This document shows positions 17,147-24,091 of a DNA stretch of 64,000 nt, piece by piece; positions within the stretch are counted from its first letter, which is position 1, and every line of letters starts with the position of its first letter. The position numbers and the translations under genes were made by a program. The notes beneath the pieces are model-generated. The model searched no databases and had not been told where the DNA came from. It saw only the letters and a list, made by a program, of their open reading frames with translations. Source of the stretch: an uncultured Planctomycetia bacterium (GTDB lineage Bacteria > Planctomycetota > UBA1135 > GCA-002686595); contig CALFYL010000073.1 in assembly GCA_937952135.1 (NCBI GenBank), positions 21,999 to 85,998 on the forward strand, read 5' to 3'.

Positions 17147-17789
17147 TCGCCTTGAACAGCTCCTCGCGGAAGACCCTCTCGTAGTTCTTCGCGTGGTGCT
17201 CGGTCATCAGACGACCGAAGGGCCAGCGTGGCTTGATGTTGACCTGCCTGCGCAGCAGGTAGAGCGAGATCGACTCGACCTTGCCGGTGAAGCTCTCTTC
17301 AGCTTCGAGCTTCCTGCCGATTCGGTCGTTGGGGATCTTGAAGACCCCGTACCTCGCGCGGCCGCGCCGCTTCATCGTCTTCAGCAGTGCCGTTGGCCGC
17401 AGCTCGCGCGGAATAGCGCCGCTGCTGCCGCGACGCCTGTCGACGTAGCGCGTAGGGATCGCGACGTTCTCGCCCGGATCGCGCGATCGTTTGATGCCTC
17501 CATCGATGTGGGGGATCAGGTAGTAGTCCTTGTGGCCCACCTCAGCGACGGGCTCGGGCCAGTCACGCTTCTCCGCGCGCTTGAAGTCGAAGCCCTTCTC
17601 TGCGCGATTCGATCGGAGCTTGAACGAGGTCTTGAGGGACGCCCTGGCTTCGTCGCGGCCGCCTTGAGCGATGCGCGTGAGCGCCTTCGCCGTCGCGAAC
17701 GGAATCTGCTCGCGCGCGAGCAGTCGGAGCGCCTTGGACAGCCTCTCGGTGTCCGCGTAGGCCGTGATCTTGAACGAGCCCGAGCTCAC
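17130..17789 (-). CDS. Minor tail protein Z-like protein (219 aa)
   Basis: The N-terminal ~70 residues (ADTERLSKALRLLAREQIPFATAKALTRIAQGGRDEARASL, read in two halves) show the Ala/Arg-rich helical pattern of lambda gpZ/HK97 gp10-type tail completion proteins. The rest is basic. It lies upstream of the terminase genes rather than among the tail genes, an uncommon place. The GTG start follows the 102-aa gene's stop directly. Confidence 0.55.
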   Translation of the reverse strand: MSSGSFKITAYADTERLSKALRLLAREQIPFATAKALTRIAQGGRDEARASLKTSFKLRSNRAEKGFDFKRAEKRDWPEPVAEVGHKDYYLIPHIDGGIKRSRDPGENVAIPTRYVDRRRGSSGAIPRELRPTALLKTMKRRGRARYGVFKIPNDRIGRKLEAEESFTGKVESISLYLLRRQVNIKPRWPFGRLMTEHHAKNYERVFREELFKAIDTAK

Positions 17790-17790
17790 T

Positions 17791-18099
17791 TCACTCGAGG
17801 TAGCCGTCGCCCAGGCGCGAGCTCGCCGCGGGCATGAGCCCCTCGCGCTTCACGATCTCGCCGGTCGGCATGATCACTTCGGCGTCGATCTCACCGCCCG
17901 TGCGCACCGCGAGCACCTTCGCGGGCCGCTTCGCGAGTCGCGGCCCGCCGAGCAGCAGCATCACGTGACAGTCGGCGCCCTTCTTCGGCGACCAAGGCTG
18001 CGCGGGGGGCTTCTCGTTGGAGGGGGGCTTCGCGGAAGGCGCGGCGGCCTTCGTGGCGTCGGCAGCAGTGGCGGCGTCGGGTTGGTTGGCAGTGCTCAT
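17791..18099 (-). CDS. Unknown protein with Ala/Pro-rich N-terminus (102 aa)
   Basis: No family recognised. The first ~45 residues are low-complexity Ala/Pro/Lys. The C-terminal half is compact: DCHVMLLLGGPRLAKRPAKV, EIDAEVIMPTGEIVKREGLM. The start is the ATG at 18097-18099. An operator-like site lies 17 nt upstream of this start, in the 38-nt gap to the holin-like gene. Confidence 0.6.
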   Translation of the reverse strand: MSTANQPDAATAADATKAAAPSAKPPSNEKPPAQPWSPKKGADCHVMLLLGGPRLAKRPAKVLAVRTGGEIDAEVIMPTGEIVKREGLMPAASSRLGDGYLE

Positions 18100-18116
18100 G
18101 CGCCAAGCCTGACCTG

Positions 18117-18134
18117 TGTCGCTTGGCGGTGCAA
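18117..18134 (-). promoter_or_regulatory. Dispersed operator-like site upstream of the 102-aa gene (copy 1)
   Basis: On the minus strand TTGCACCGCCAAGCGACA is a 16/18 match. It is wholly intergenic between two genes transcribed leftward. Confidence 0.7.
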
Positions 18135-18137
18135 CCG

Positions 18138-18419
18138 TCAGACGGCGCGCCCCACTCGTCCCCACCCGCCTGTGGAGGGGCGGGGAGGCGCCTGCTGGAC
18201 CAGCCGCGCGCGTCGCTCCATGCTCGCGCGCTGAAGCTGCCGCACGACCGTGCGATGCAGCGACAGCGCGCACACCGTCAAAACGCCCAGCGCCGCTCCC
18301 GCGCCGAACGCGTTCCCTCCGTACGCCAGAGCAGCGACCACGCCGCCCGAGAGCAGCGTCGCCACTAGCAGGGACATGGAGAGGACGCGTGTGCGGCGAT
18401 CGATGGCGTGCTCTTTCAT
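18138..18419 (-). CDS. Two-helix membrane protein, holin candidate (93 aa)
   Basis: Two predicted membrane segments (about 13-33 and 37-56) separated by a short Gly/Asn turn, with a basic C-terminus rich in Arg. The size and topology suit a class II holin, but no endolysin gene is adjacent or recognised, so the role is inferred from topology only. It is the first gene of a leftward unit, and an operator-like site begins 9 nt upstream of its ATG, overlapping the ribosome-binding region. Confidence 0.55.
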   Translation of the reverse strand: MKEHAIDRRTRVLSMSLLVATLLSGGVVAALAYGGNAFGAGAALGVLTVCALSLHRTVVRQLQRASMERRARLVQQAPPRPSTGGWGRVGRAV

Positions 18420-18427
18420 GCGCTCGA

Positions 18428-18445
18428 TGTCACCGCCTAGAGCCA
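18428..18445 (+). promoter_or_regulatory. Dispersed operator-like site immediately upstream of the holin-like gene (copy 1)
   Basis: TGTCACCGCCTAGAGCCA matches 15/18. Its place, covering the region just before the start codon of the first gene of a leftward unit, makes it a good candidate for repression of that unit in the lysogen. Confidence 0.6.
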
Positions 18446-18639
18446 GCGACCGTCAAGGTCGAGGAAACAGCTGAGCGGGCGACCGACAGTCACACGCGAG
18501 CCGTCGATCGCGCGGCCGTTCTCGTTGAACGGAACCGCTCGACTCGTGGGAAGAGGTCGTGCCCGGGCGTTGGCACCACCTCTAGCCAGTGGGCCTCGCT
18601 CGCTCGCGCGATCACGCTTGATCGTTGAAGCATGATGAA
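18446..18639. other. Non-coding stretch upstream of the holin-like gene (copy 1)
   Basis: I see no convincing gene in these ~190 bases. It should contain the promoter for the leftward unit starting at 18419, but no clear -35/-10 pair stands out. Confidence 0.4.
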
Positions 18640-18672
18640 GGGCTGCCGCCCCAACTGTCTTGGCGGCAGCCC
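18640..18672 (-). terminator. Strong hairpin, probable terminator (copy 1)
   Basis: A perfect 11-bp stem GGGCTGCCGCC/GGCGGCAGCCC has an 11-nt loop. It lies 18 nt past the stop of the small leftward gene ending at 18691 and is followed on that strand by the moderately T-rich TTCATCAT. Confidence 0.6.
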
Positions 18673-18690
18673 GTTGCGTCCGAAATGGAC

Positions 18691-18831
18691 TTACTTACGC
18701 TTGCGCCAGATGGGGAAGGTCTTTCCCGGCGGAGCGACGATTCGCCGCTTCGCCCGCGCGTGCCAGAAACTCTTGGCGAACCCCACCAGGACGTAGCCTG
18801 GTCGAGGTTTCACCGCGAATGCAATGTCCAA
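18691..18831 (-). CDS. Small basic protein (46 aa), uncertain
   Basis: The sequence reads DIAFAVKPRPGYVLVGFAKS, then FWHARAKRRIVAPPGKTFPI, ending WRKRK. It is bounded by a terminator-like hairpin on each side, which suggests a real transcript. The start is chosen as TTG at 18831 with AAGG about 8 nt upstream; the frame stays open further upstream. Function unknown. Confidence 0.4.
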   Translation of the reverse strand: MDIAFAVKPRPGYVLVGFAKSFWHARAKRRIVAPPGKTFPIWRKRK

Positions 18832-18963
18832 CGGCGGTGCCTTTCTCGCTCCAACTTGACCGCGCGCCGGACTTATCCGATGATCCGCATCTGTGGTTCG
18901 GATGCGTACCGGTTGGCGTGCGACCCCCGGATAGGGGAGCGTTCCCAGTCGGGCCAACGAACA

Positions 18964-19003
18964 CGGGGCCGCCAGTTCGCGCTGGCTGCCCCGTTTGCCT
19001 TTT
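18964..19003. terminator. Rho-independent-type terminator beside the winged-helix gene (copy 1)
   Basis: CGGGGCcGCCAG pairs with CTGGCtGCCCCG (11 pairs, one mismatch, 6-nt loop; 18964-18993) and is followed on the + strand by TTTGCCTTTT. The stem starts just after the stop of the leftward gene at 19006, so it probably works for that gene too. Confidence 0.65.
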
Positions 19004-19005
19004 GG

Positions 19006-19428
19006 CTACATCGATTCCTCCTCGCGAATCGCTTCCGCCTCGTCGGAGACCTTGGCGTAGCGGGCCGGGCGTCGCCCCTGGCCAGGTCGCTCAATTCGAA
19101 GGGTGCCGAGCTTCACCAAGCGCTTTAGCGCTCCAGAGACGTTTGCGCGGAAGTCCGAATCGTCGACCATTTCCGTGTCGGCGCTGAGGATCCGCTCCCA
19201 CACTTCGGGACTGTCGAACGCGTCCGGCAACTGATCCACGGCCGCCTCGACGCGCGTCAACAGCGAGTCATTGCGCGGCTCCGCCTCGCGTTTTCCCGAG
19301 GTTTTCAGCAGTTTCCACGTCTTGTCGAGATCTCGAATCTGAGCGCCCAGTCGGGAGGCCTTGTCCAACGCCGACTTGCGGTCGCGCTCCCATTGCTCTC
19401 GAATCGCTTGGTACGTAACGAGGTCCAT
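19006..19428 (-). CDS. Coiled-coil plus winged-helix protein next to the integrase (140 aa)
   Basis: The N-terminal ~45 residues form a charged helix (AIREQWERDRKSALDKASRL, GAQIRDLDKTWKLL). The C-terminal ~75 look like a winged helix (SPEVWERILSAD, FRANVSGALKRLVKLGTL, RIERPGQGRRPARY), suggesting a dimeric DNA-binding protein. It has a strong Shine-Dalgarno (GGGAGG), its own promoter candidate (19454-19482) and a terminator directly behind it, so it is an independent unit probably expressed in the lysogen. A regulator or an excision-direction factor is possible; no family is recognised. Confidence 0.75.
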   Translation of the reverse strand: MDLVTYQAIREQWERDRKSALDKASRLGAQIRDLDKTWKLLKTSGKREAEPRNDSLLTRVEAAVDQLPDAFDSPEVWERILSADTEMVDDSDFRANVSGALKRLVKLGTLRIERPGQGRRPARYAKVSDEAEAIREEESM

Positions 19429-19453
19429 CTTCTGCCTCCCGCCAGTTCCTCAA

Positions 19454-19482
19454 AGGGTAGCGGGACTGCCGAGCGTCGACAA
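19454..19482 (-). promoter_or_regulatory. Promoter candidate for the coiled-coil/winged-helix gene (copy 1)
   Basis: On the minus strand TTGTCG (19482-19477), a 17-nt spacer and TACCCT (19459-19454) lie 26 nt before the ATG at 19428. AT-rich sequence (TTAAATTT, 19500-19507) lies upstream like an UP element. No dispersed operator overlaps it, consistent with expression in the lysogen. Confidence 0.5.
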
Positions 19483-19686
19483 GTGCTTCCAGGCTACGAT
19501 TAAATTTGTCTGGATGTAATGCGGCTCGGGCTGCTGCGATTTCTACGACGGGCACCGCGAGAGCTGCCCTGACCATCCAGATCTTCGCGTTCGGCTCTTC
19601 GGGCCTGCGTCTCCTCCGCGCGGACTCGGGCGTCACCTGCCTGGAAGGCGATCCCAGCGAGTACGTGCGCGACCAAGGGTGCACGG

Positions 19687-20730
19687 CTATCGCCCCTGCG
19701 GCGCCCTCGAGGGGTCGAGCGCGGCGTGGATCTGGCGCGCCCGGTCGGGGTCGTAGTGCAGATAGACGTCCGTCGTGCTCAGCGACTGATGCCCGAGCAT
19801 CCTCGAGAGCGTGTGCAGGTCCGCGCCGCCGCGCAGCATCTGGGTCGCGAACGCGTGCCGGAGGCTGTGGCAGGTCAGGCGGTGCTGGATCCCAGCCCGA
19901 CGTGCGTGCTGAGACACTATCGAGCTCGCGTTCTTGTGATCCATCCGCGTGCCCTGCCGGCTCAGGAACAGCGCGTCGGCGTTGTCCTGACCGGCGTAGG
20001 GGAGCCGGTAGGGGATGTAGGCCTGCAGCGCCGCCGCCGCCCGCTCCCCGAGGAACACGATGCGCTGCTTGCGGCCCTTGCCGCGCACACGTGCTGACCC
20101 GCGCACCTGGCCGTCCGCGCCGGCCTCGAGCTGAAGGTCCTGGACGTTCAGCGCCAGCGCCTCGGCGCGCCGGCAGCCGGTGGACCAGAGGAACAGGATC
20201 AGCGCCCGGTCGCGCAGCGCCATCAGCCGGTAGCGCTGCTGATCGCAGGCGTCCAGGATCGCCTCAATGTCCGCCGGCGTCGGGACGTAGGGGATCTGGT
20301 GCCGGTCGCGCCGGATCACGGGCGCAGCGCCCGCCACGAACGCGACCCCACGGCTGGCCGCCCAGGCGAAGAACGTCCGCAGGGCGGCGTTCTTGCGCAC
20401 GATGGTGTTCGGCGTGCGGTTGTTGTCGCGCAGGGTCGCGAACCAGTCGCTGACGTGGTCGTAGTTGATCTGGCGCAGGTGCTCGACGCCCATGGTCTGG
20501 CAGTGGGCCCGGAACTGCCGGAGATCCGACTGGTAGGCGGTGACTGTGGTGTGGCTGCGACCCTGCCCGCGCAGGTGCCGCAGAAAGAGTTCGATCTCTC
20601 GTTCCAAGGGGGACTCCGGCGGAACCAGCGTAAGTGGCTCGGCCGGACCTTGCCGGGGTGACCCGACGTAACCGGGGACCAGGCGAAGGGGGTACGGGAG
20701 GGCGTCACTGCCTCGGTGCGAGCGGGACAT
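19687..20730 (-). CDS. int: Tyrosine recombinase integrase (347 aa)
   Basis: The protein has an N-terminal SAM-like core-binding domain (about 40-125; EIELFLRHLRGQGRSHTTVTAY in pieces) and a complete catalytic domain. Catalytic residues visible are Arg187 (TGCRRAE), Lys218 (RGKGRK), His288/Arg291 (CHSLRH), His314 (LGHQS) and Tyr323 (DVYLHY). It is XerC/D-like in size. The gene lies 287 nt from the att core and points away from it, typical for phage integrases. It should catalyse integration into and excision from the rnpB 3' end. Confidence 0.95.
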   Translation of the reverse strand: MSRSHRGSDALPYPLRLVPGYVGSPRQGPAEPLTLVPPESPLEREIELFLRHLRGQGRSHTTVTAYQSDLRQFRAHCQTMGVEHLRQINYDHVSDWFATLRDNNRTPNTIVRKNAALRTFFAWAASRGVAFVAGAAPVIRRDRHQIPYVPTPADIEAILDACDQQRYRLMALRDRALILFLWSTGCRRAEALALNVQDLQLEAGADGQVRGSARVRGKGRKQRIVFLGERAAAALQAYIPYRLPYAGQDNADALFLSRQGTRMDHKNASSIVSQHARRAGIQHRLTCHSLRHAFATQMLRGGADLHTLSRMLGHQSLSTTDVYLHYDPDRARQIHAALDPSRAPQGR

Positions 20731-20994
20731 GGCATGGTGCGAACGGGATGGAGTCCTGCGAGGTTGTCCGCCGCCGCGATTCCGAGAATTCGCCCGCTCA
20801 CGGGATTACAAATGCAACATCCCGAGCGCCGCAAACCCTCGCCGGTGCGCGCGTTCCGTGAATGCGTTCGAGCGCTTGACTCGTCGCGTCGGAAACTGTT
20901 GCTTGACTGCTCTGGGGCGACGCAGGTCGCTACCAGGTCTGAAAAATCGGTCGCCGTCGAGTGTGCCCCCGCCCCTGAAGGGCGGAAGCGGCAT
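20731..20994. other. attP left arm between integrase and att core (copy 1)
   Basis: No gene seen. GCTTGACT occurs twice (20874-20881, 20901-20908; 27 nt apart), possible arm-type integrase or accessory-factor sites. A small hairpin CCGCCC/GGGCGG (20969-20985) lies beside the core and becomes the 3' flank of rnpB after integration. Confidence 0.45.
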
Positions 20995-21017
20995 GAGTCG
21001 CCCTGTAAGCCGGGTTC
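20995..21017. other. att: att core at the junction of the two prophages
   Basis: These 23 bases (GAGTCGCCCTGTAAGCC and GGGTTC on the + strand) are identical to those at 63955-63977, where they form the end of rnpB. To the right the two copies diverge at once: phage left arm here, host rnpB at 63978. The 17 bases 21001-21017 belong to the conserved RNase P RNA 3' segment. This is the hybrid site expected between tandem prophages. Confidence 0.8.
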
Positions 21018-21178
21018 AACGTCCGGCTGACCAGGCCCGTTTCGTTACGGGGAACTCGTGCCGTGGAACGCTCGCCGGCATTCCCTCGACACCTGTTCGA
21101 GGCCACGAAAAATCCCCGCATCGAGGTGCGTTGACGCGCACTCCGACCGGGGACCGGCCTCAGAAAGTTTGGACAGCG
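21018..21178. other. attP right arm, start of prophage 2
   Basis: No gene seen. A perfect inverted repeat CCTCGA/TCGAGG with a 7-nt spacer lies at 21084-21102 and may be an arm-type or accessory site. Confidence 0.35.
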
Positions 21179-21400
21179 ATGAGCAGCAGCAAACGAGCCG
21201 CCCTCTCACCGAGGCGCGGTCATTCTCTCGCCCCCATGACCCGCGAGCAACTGCTCGCGAAGGCCGCTTCGGCCGAGGAGGGTCTGGCTGCGCGCCTGCG
21301 TTGGGCGCGTGAGCGCGCGGGGCTGAGTGTCCGGGCGGCTGCGCGCCGCTCGGGAGTGGCGGAATCAACGATCCGCCGGGCTGAGCGCACGGGCATCTGA
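21179..21400 (+). CDS. Small XRE-type HTH protein (73 aa)
   Basis: The C-terminal half is a helix-turn-helix of the XRE/Cro type (LAARLRWARERAGLSVRAAA, RRSGVAESTIRRAERTG) that ends exactly where the fourth or fifth helix would begin, so the domain is minimal. The start may be the ATG at 21179 or an in-frame ATG at 21236. It is the first + strand gene after the att site. A function such as Xis or an early regulator is possible but not shown. Confidence 0.65.
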   Translation: MSSSKRAALSPRRGHSLAPMTREQLLAKAASAEEGLAARLRWARERAGLSVRAAARRSGVAESTIRRAERTGI

Positions 21401-21402
21401 CG

Positions 21403-22323
21403 GTGCTGGCGCTCGCCCAGGAGCCTTCGGGCTCCTCTCCTTGCCCTGATGTCGCTTGGCGTGGACAGAATCCCGCCGTCGACCACTCGCGCGCCGAGGA
21501 TCTGCGTCGCCGCTGCGGGCACTCCTGGACCGTCGTCCAGGCCTGCTCGCGGCGCGCCGACGTGCGCCGGCTGCGCGTGATGCTGATGCTGCTGCTGCAC
21601 CGCCGCTCGTGCCCGCTCCAGGCCGGCTCGCCCAAGCGCAAGTGGTACGTGCCAGGCGCGGTCGTCGGCGCCGGGATCCCTCAGCTCCAGGCTTGGTGGG
21701 AGGACACCTACCAGGAGCGGGCTCCCTCGGAGCGAACACTCCGCACGCACCTGGGCGTGCTCGAGCGCGCCGGCGCGATCGTGCGCAGTCCCGGCGAGCT
21801 CCTCGAGGGCCTCGGCTCCTGGTCGGACCACGCGCCGCCCCGACACCCCGACACGATCCACCTGATCCACCGCCGGCGCGAAGCGCAGTGGTGGTCGCGG
21901 GTCGGCTCGGCCGAGCTCGAACGGACGCCGCGCGCGCGCCACAGCGCCGCTGCGTGGTGGCGACTGTTCGCGCACTGGCGGCGCGAGGCAGCGGACCCCC
22001 AGCTCGAGCTCGACTTCGACCCGCACCTCGAGGAGCGCGATCCCTCGCGCGACCAGCGCCCGCAAGCCGTCGAGACCGCCGCGCCGCGCGCCGAGCTCCT
22101 CGACGCCGCCGCGGCGCAGCTCGAGCCCGTCCCGATGCTCAAGGCCTGCGCAGCCGCCGGCGTCGTGATTCAGGGCCGGGCCCAGTTCCAGCTTGCGGCC
22201 GACCCCGCGCGCTTCGCTCAGGCGCTCCGCGCTCTCGCGCGCGAGCTCCGCGCCGGCCGGCGCATTCGCAACGCCGGCGGCTGGTTGGTGTGGGTCTTCG
22301 GCCACGGGCCAGGGAGGCTGTGA
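21403..22323 (+). CDS. Winged-helix-containing early protein, start uncertain (up to 306 aa)
   Basis: The protein contains a winged-helix-like block (VMLMLLLHRRSCPLQ, then WEDTYQERAPSERTLRTHLG and LERAGAIVRS), a central Glu/Asp/Arg-rich part, and a C-terminal helical segment. The longest frame starts at GTG 21403, but a perfect operator-like site lies at 21450-21467. In-frame starts after it are GTG 21562, GTG 21577 and ATG 21580. The stop overlaps the next gene's ATG (TGATG). It may be a replication or regulatory protein; no family is recognised. Confidence 0.6.
   Translation: MLALAQEPSGSSPCPDVAWRGQNPAVDHSRAEDLRRRCGHSWTVVQACSRRADVRRLRVMLMLLLHRRSCPLQAGSPKRKWYVPGAVVGAGIPQLQAWWEDTYQERAPSERTLRTHLGVLERAGAIVRSPGELLEGLGSWSDHAPPRHPDTIHLIHRRREAQWWSRVGSAELERTPRARHSAAAWWRLFAHWRREAADPQLELDFDPHLEERDPSRDQRPQAVETAAPRAELLDAAAAQLEPVPMLKACAAAGVVIQGRAQFQLAADPARFAQALRALARELRAGRRIRNAGGWLVWVFGHGPGRL
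21450..21467 (-). promoter_or_regulatory. Dispersed operator-like site, perfect CA-type match
   Basis: The minus strand reads TGTCCACGCCAAGCGACA, identical to the site at 25965-25982. It sits 50 nt after the HTH gene stop and before the probable start of the winged-helix gene, well placed to repress the first rightward early operon. Confidence 0.8.
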
Positions 22324-22571
22324 TGCGACGGCAGTACGACACGAGAGTGACGGTCGAGCTGCGTGCCCTCGCGCGCGCGCTCAAGGCGCGCCGAACGGCG
22401 CTGAAGCTCGGGCTGCGCGAGGCGGCGCAGTCCATCGGCGTGAGCGCCGCGACGCTTTCGCGCGTCGAGCGCGGGCACATGGTGGAGCTGCACTGCTACC
22501 TGCTGTTCAACGACTGGCTGCAGCGCGGACCGTTCGGCGCTGCGCCTCTGCCGCGCGAGGCTGCGCTATGA
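22323..22571 (+). CDS. XRE-type HTH protein (82 aa)
   Basis: A single helix-turn-helix domain covers residues ~10-60 (LKLGLREAAQSIGVSAATLS with RVERGH following). The C-terminus has an aromatic patch (CYLLFNDWLQRGPFG). It is translationally coupled to both neighbours (TGATG at its start, ATGA at its end). Probably a transcriptional regulator of early genes; its target is unknown. Confidence 0.8.
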   Translation: MRRQYDTRVTVELRALARALKARRTALKLGLREAAQSIGVSAATLSRVERGHMVELHCYLLFNDWLQRGPFGAAPLPREAAL

Positions 22572-23035
22572 CCGGCCCCAACTTCGTGGCGCCCGAGGGC
22601 GAGGTCCTGATCGACGGCGTGCCGAACCGGATCGGCGTGCACGAGCCCGAGCCGCGCGTCGAGGCGTACGTGCTGCCGGACACGGAAGACCCGCCGGACG
22701 CGGATGCAGGGCGCTTCGACGAGCGCGTCGCCTACAGCCGCAGGCCCTCCGCGCTGATCGGATTGCCGGGGGAGCCGCCTCCAAAGGTCGAGGAGCTGCC
22801 CTACGTCCCCGGCCACCGCGCGCCGAGCGGGCCCGAGGCCGAGACGCTCGTGCACATCGACGTGCTCGGGGCCCAGCTCGAGGCGCTGCTGCGCGCCATG
22901 GAGCTCGCGGACGGGGCCTACCCCTACGAGTTCGTGCCGCCGGGTTGCGACAAGACCTGGATCGCGGAGGCGCGCCGGCAGCTCCAGCTCGGGCTGATGT
23001 GCGCCAGGCGCGCCGTGGTGCAGGGCGCATGGTGA
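22568..23035 (+). CDS. Unknown early protein with an Acb2/Tad1-like C-terminal hairpin (155 aa)
   Basis: The N-terminal ~95 residues are Pro/Glu-rich and probably extended. The C-terminal ~60 residues form two helices separated by a Gly/Pro loop: VHIDVLGAQLEALLRAMELA, then KTWIAEARRQLQLGLMCARR. Small phage proteins of the Acb2 group, which sequester cyclic nucleotide signals of CBASS and Thoeris, have a similar hairpin with a closing A...lq.a.m.a.rAv helix. The likeness is by eye only and could be coincidental. It is coupled to the HTH gene before it and the unknown gene after it. Confidence 0.6.
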   Translation: MTGPNFVAPEGEVLIDGVPNRIGVHEPEPRVEAYVLPDTEDPPDADAGRFDERVAYSRRPSALIGLPGEPPPKVEELPYVPGHRAPSGPEAETLVHIDVLGAQLEALLRAMELADGAYPYEFVPPGCDKTWIAEARRQLQLGLMCARRAVVQGAW

Positions 23036-23331
23036 CGCTCGAGCGTGGAGTCGCGTGCGACATCAGCCTGGGCGTGATCCTCTTCGTCGACTGCGGTTGG
23101 CGGCAGATGAGGCTCGCGCCGGTGCTCGGCGCGCCGCAGGAGTGCTCTTTTGCGGTGCCCTACGCGCTCGGCGGCTGGGCGCTGAACGAGGTCGACTGGT
23201 GGCGCGCCGAGGCGCACATCCTGCGCTGCGACGGTGGCTGGCTCGCGCTGTACCGCCTGGAGAACTGGAGCTCGCTCATCGAGCACGCGCTGAGCGCTCC
23301 CGCGCGCGAAGACAGGCTGGCGCTGCCATGA
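23029..23331 (+). CDS. Unknown early protein (100 aa)
   Basis: No family recognised. It is a compact Trp-rich protein (FVDCGWRQMRLAP, GGWALNEVDWWRAEAHILRC, GGWLALYRLENW) with a beta-strand-like pattern. It overlaps the previous gene by 7 nt and the RusA gene by 4 nt, so it belongs to the same operon. Confidence 0.65.
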   Translation: MVTLERGVACDISLGVILFVDCGWRQMRLAPVLGAPQECSFAVPYALGGWALNEVDWWRAEAHILRCDGGWLALYRLENWSSLIEHALSAPAREDRLALP

Positions 23332-23867
23332 CCGGTGCACCGGTGTTCTTCGTCGACGGTCGCCCGCGCCCGCAGGGGAGCAAGGACGCGCTCGCGCCGG
23401 GCGTCGTCCGCGAGCGCTCGCCGCACCTGAAGGCCTGGCGCCGACGCGTCGCCGCCACCGCGCGCGCCGCCGGCTGGAACGCCAGGCCCTCGGACACGCC
23501 GCCGGACAAGCCGGCGGCCGTGGGGATCGTGTTCGTAATGCGACGTCCCAAATCGCACTACACGCCCAAGGGAAAGCTGCGCGACTCCGCGCCGGCCTTC
23601 CCGGACACGCCGCCGGACATCGACAAGCTCACGCGCGCGATCCTGGACGCGCTCACGGGCGTCTGCTGGCCCGACGACGGGCGCGTGATCGTGGCGCGCC
23701 TGGTGAAGGTCTACGGGCCGCGCGAGGGCGTGGGCGTCCTCGTCTCGCACGCCGCGCCGGTCAAGGCCGGCTCGGCCGACCTGCGCGTGCGACCGGGCCA
23801 CGAGATCGAGGACCTGCTGCCGACTCTCGACTGGTGGCCCGCGCCGACGCCGCGCGCGAGCGGCTGA
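23328..23867 (+). CDS. rusA: RusA-family Holliday junction resolvase (179 aa)
   Basis: RusA homodimers cut Holliday junctions with a set of Asp residues. The core motif is visible as PDIDKLTRAILDALTGVCWP followed by DDGRV, giving the D-x-D, the later Asp and the DD pair; FVDGRPRPQGS at the N-terminus also fits. It probably resolves branched DNA in replication or recombination before packaging. It is the last gene of the first early operon; a long hairpin follows at 23924-23954. Confidence 0.92.
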   Translation: MTGAPVFFVDGRPRPQGSKDALAPGVVRERSPHLKAWRRRVAATARAAGWNARPSDTPPDKPAAVGIVFVMRRPKSHYTPKGKLRDSAPAFPDTPPDIDKLTRAILDALTGVCWPDDGRVIVARLVKVYGPREGVGVLVSHAAPVKAGSADLRVRPGHEIEDLLPTLDWWPAPTPRASG

Positions 23868-23923
23868 GCCTCAGCCACAGCACTGGCCGGCGGGCTTCGT
23901 TCTTCTCCCGCAGGTCACAGACG

Positions 23924-23954
23924 GGCGGCTTCGGGTGGGGGACCCGGAGCCGCC
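23924..23954. terminator. Long hairpin downstream of rusA
   Basis: GGCGGCT and CGGGT pair with ACCCG and AGCCGCC across a 5-nt loop with one mismatch. It lies 57 nt after the rusA stop. There is no T-tract, so termination is likely but not certain. Confidence 0.5.
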
Positions 23955-24091
23955 TGTCGCCTGATGCCGTGCTCGCCGGACGGCGTCGGGTCGCCCGCAA
24001 GGCGTCAACCTCAACTGCGTGGCGTGCCGCGCTCCGCCGGCAGTTCTGCCGCGTTTGCTCCACGGATCTGCCAACGCCATGATGTTGCTAG

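Larger units (their letters stand above)
1..21017. mobile_element. Prophage 1, right-hand part (left part lies outside the window)
   Basis: This is the terminal 21.0 kb of a temperate contractile-tail phage genome, from the intergenic region before the lipoprotein gene through the late head and tail genes to the integrase and the att core. It ends where sequence identical to 42961-63977 stops, at base 21017, and is followed directly by the left arm of a second copy. Either the host carries a tandem double lysogen or the assembly joined reads from circular excised phage; the window alone cannot separate these. Confidence 0.85.
1..21017. repeat. Direct repeat, first copy (partner 42961-63977)
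   Basis: Every gene translated here recurs unchanged at +42960, and the lines compared by eye show no difference. The repeat ends in the att core. It is a consequence of two prophages in tandem rather than a repeat family. Confidence 0.95.

Noticed and set aside
18904..18921. TTGGCGTGCGAC near the terminators
   Set aside because: About 12/18 match to the operator consensus; not better than chance in this composition.
19268..19684. 138-codon leftward frame between integrase and winged-helix gene
   Set aside because: It overlaps the start and promoter of the winged-helix gene, has no ribosome-binding site and no recognisable domain, although a short excisionase in this gap cannot be fully excluded.
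20527..20545. AGTCACCGCC in the integrase gene
   Set aside because: Only the left half of the operator motif fits (about 11/18) and the codons encode the conserved TVTAY of integrases.
21084..21102. CCTCGA/TCGAGG inverted repeat as a tRNA T-arm remnant
   Set aside because: No other tRNA arms around it; the att site is clearly rnpB.
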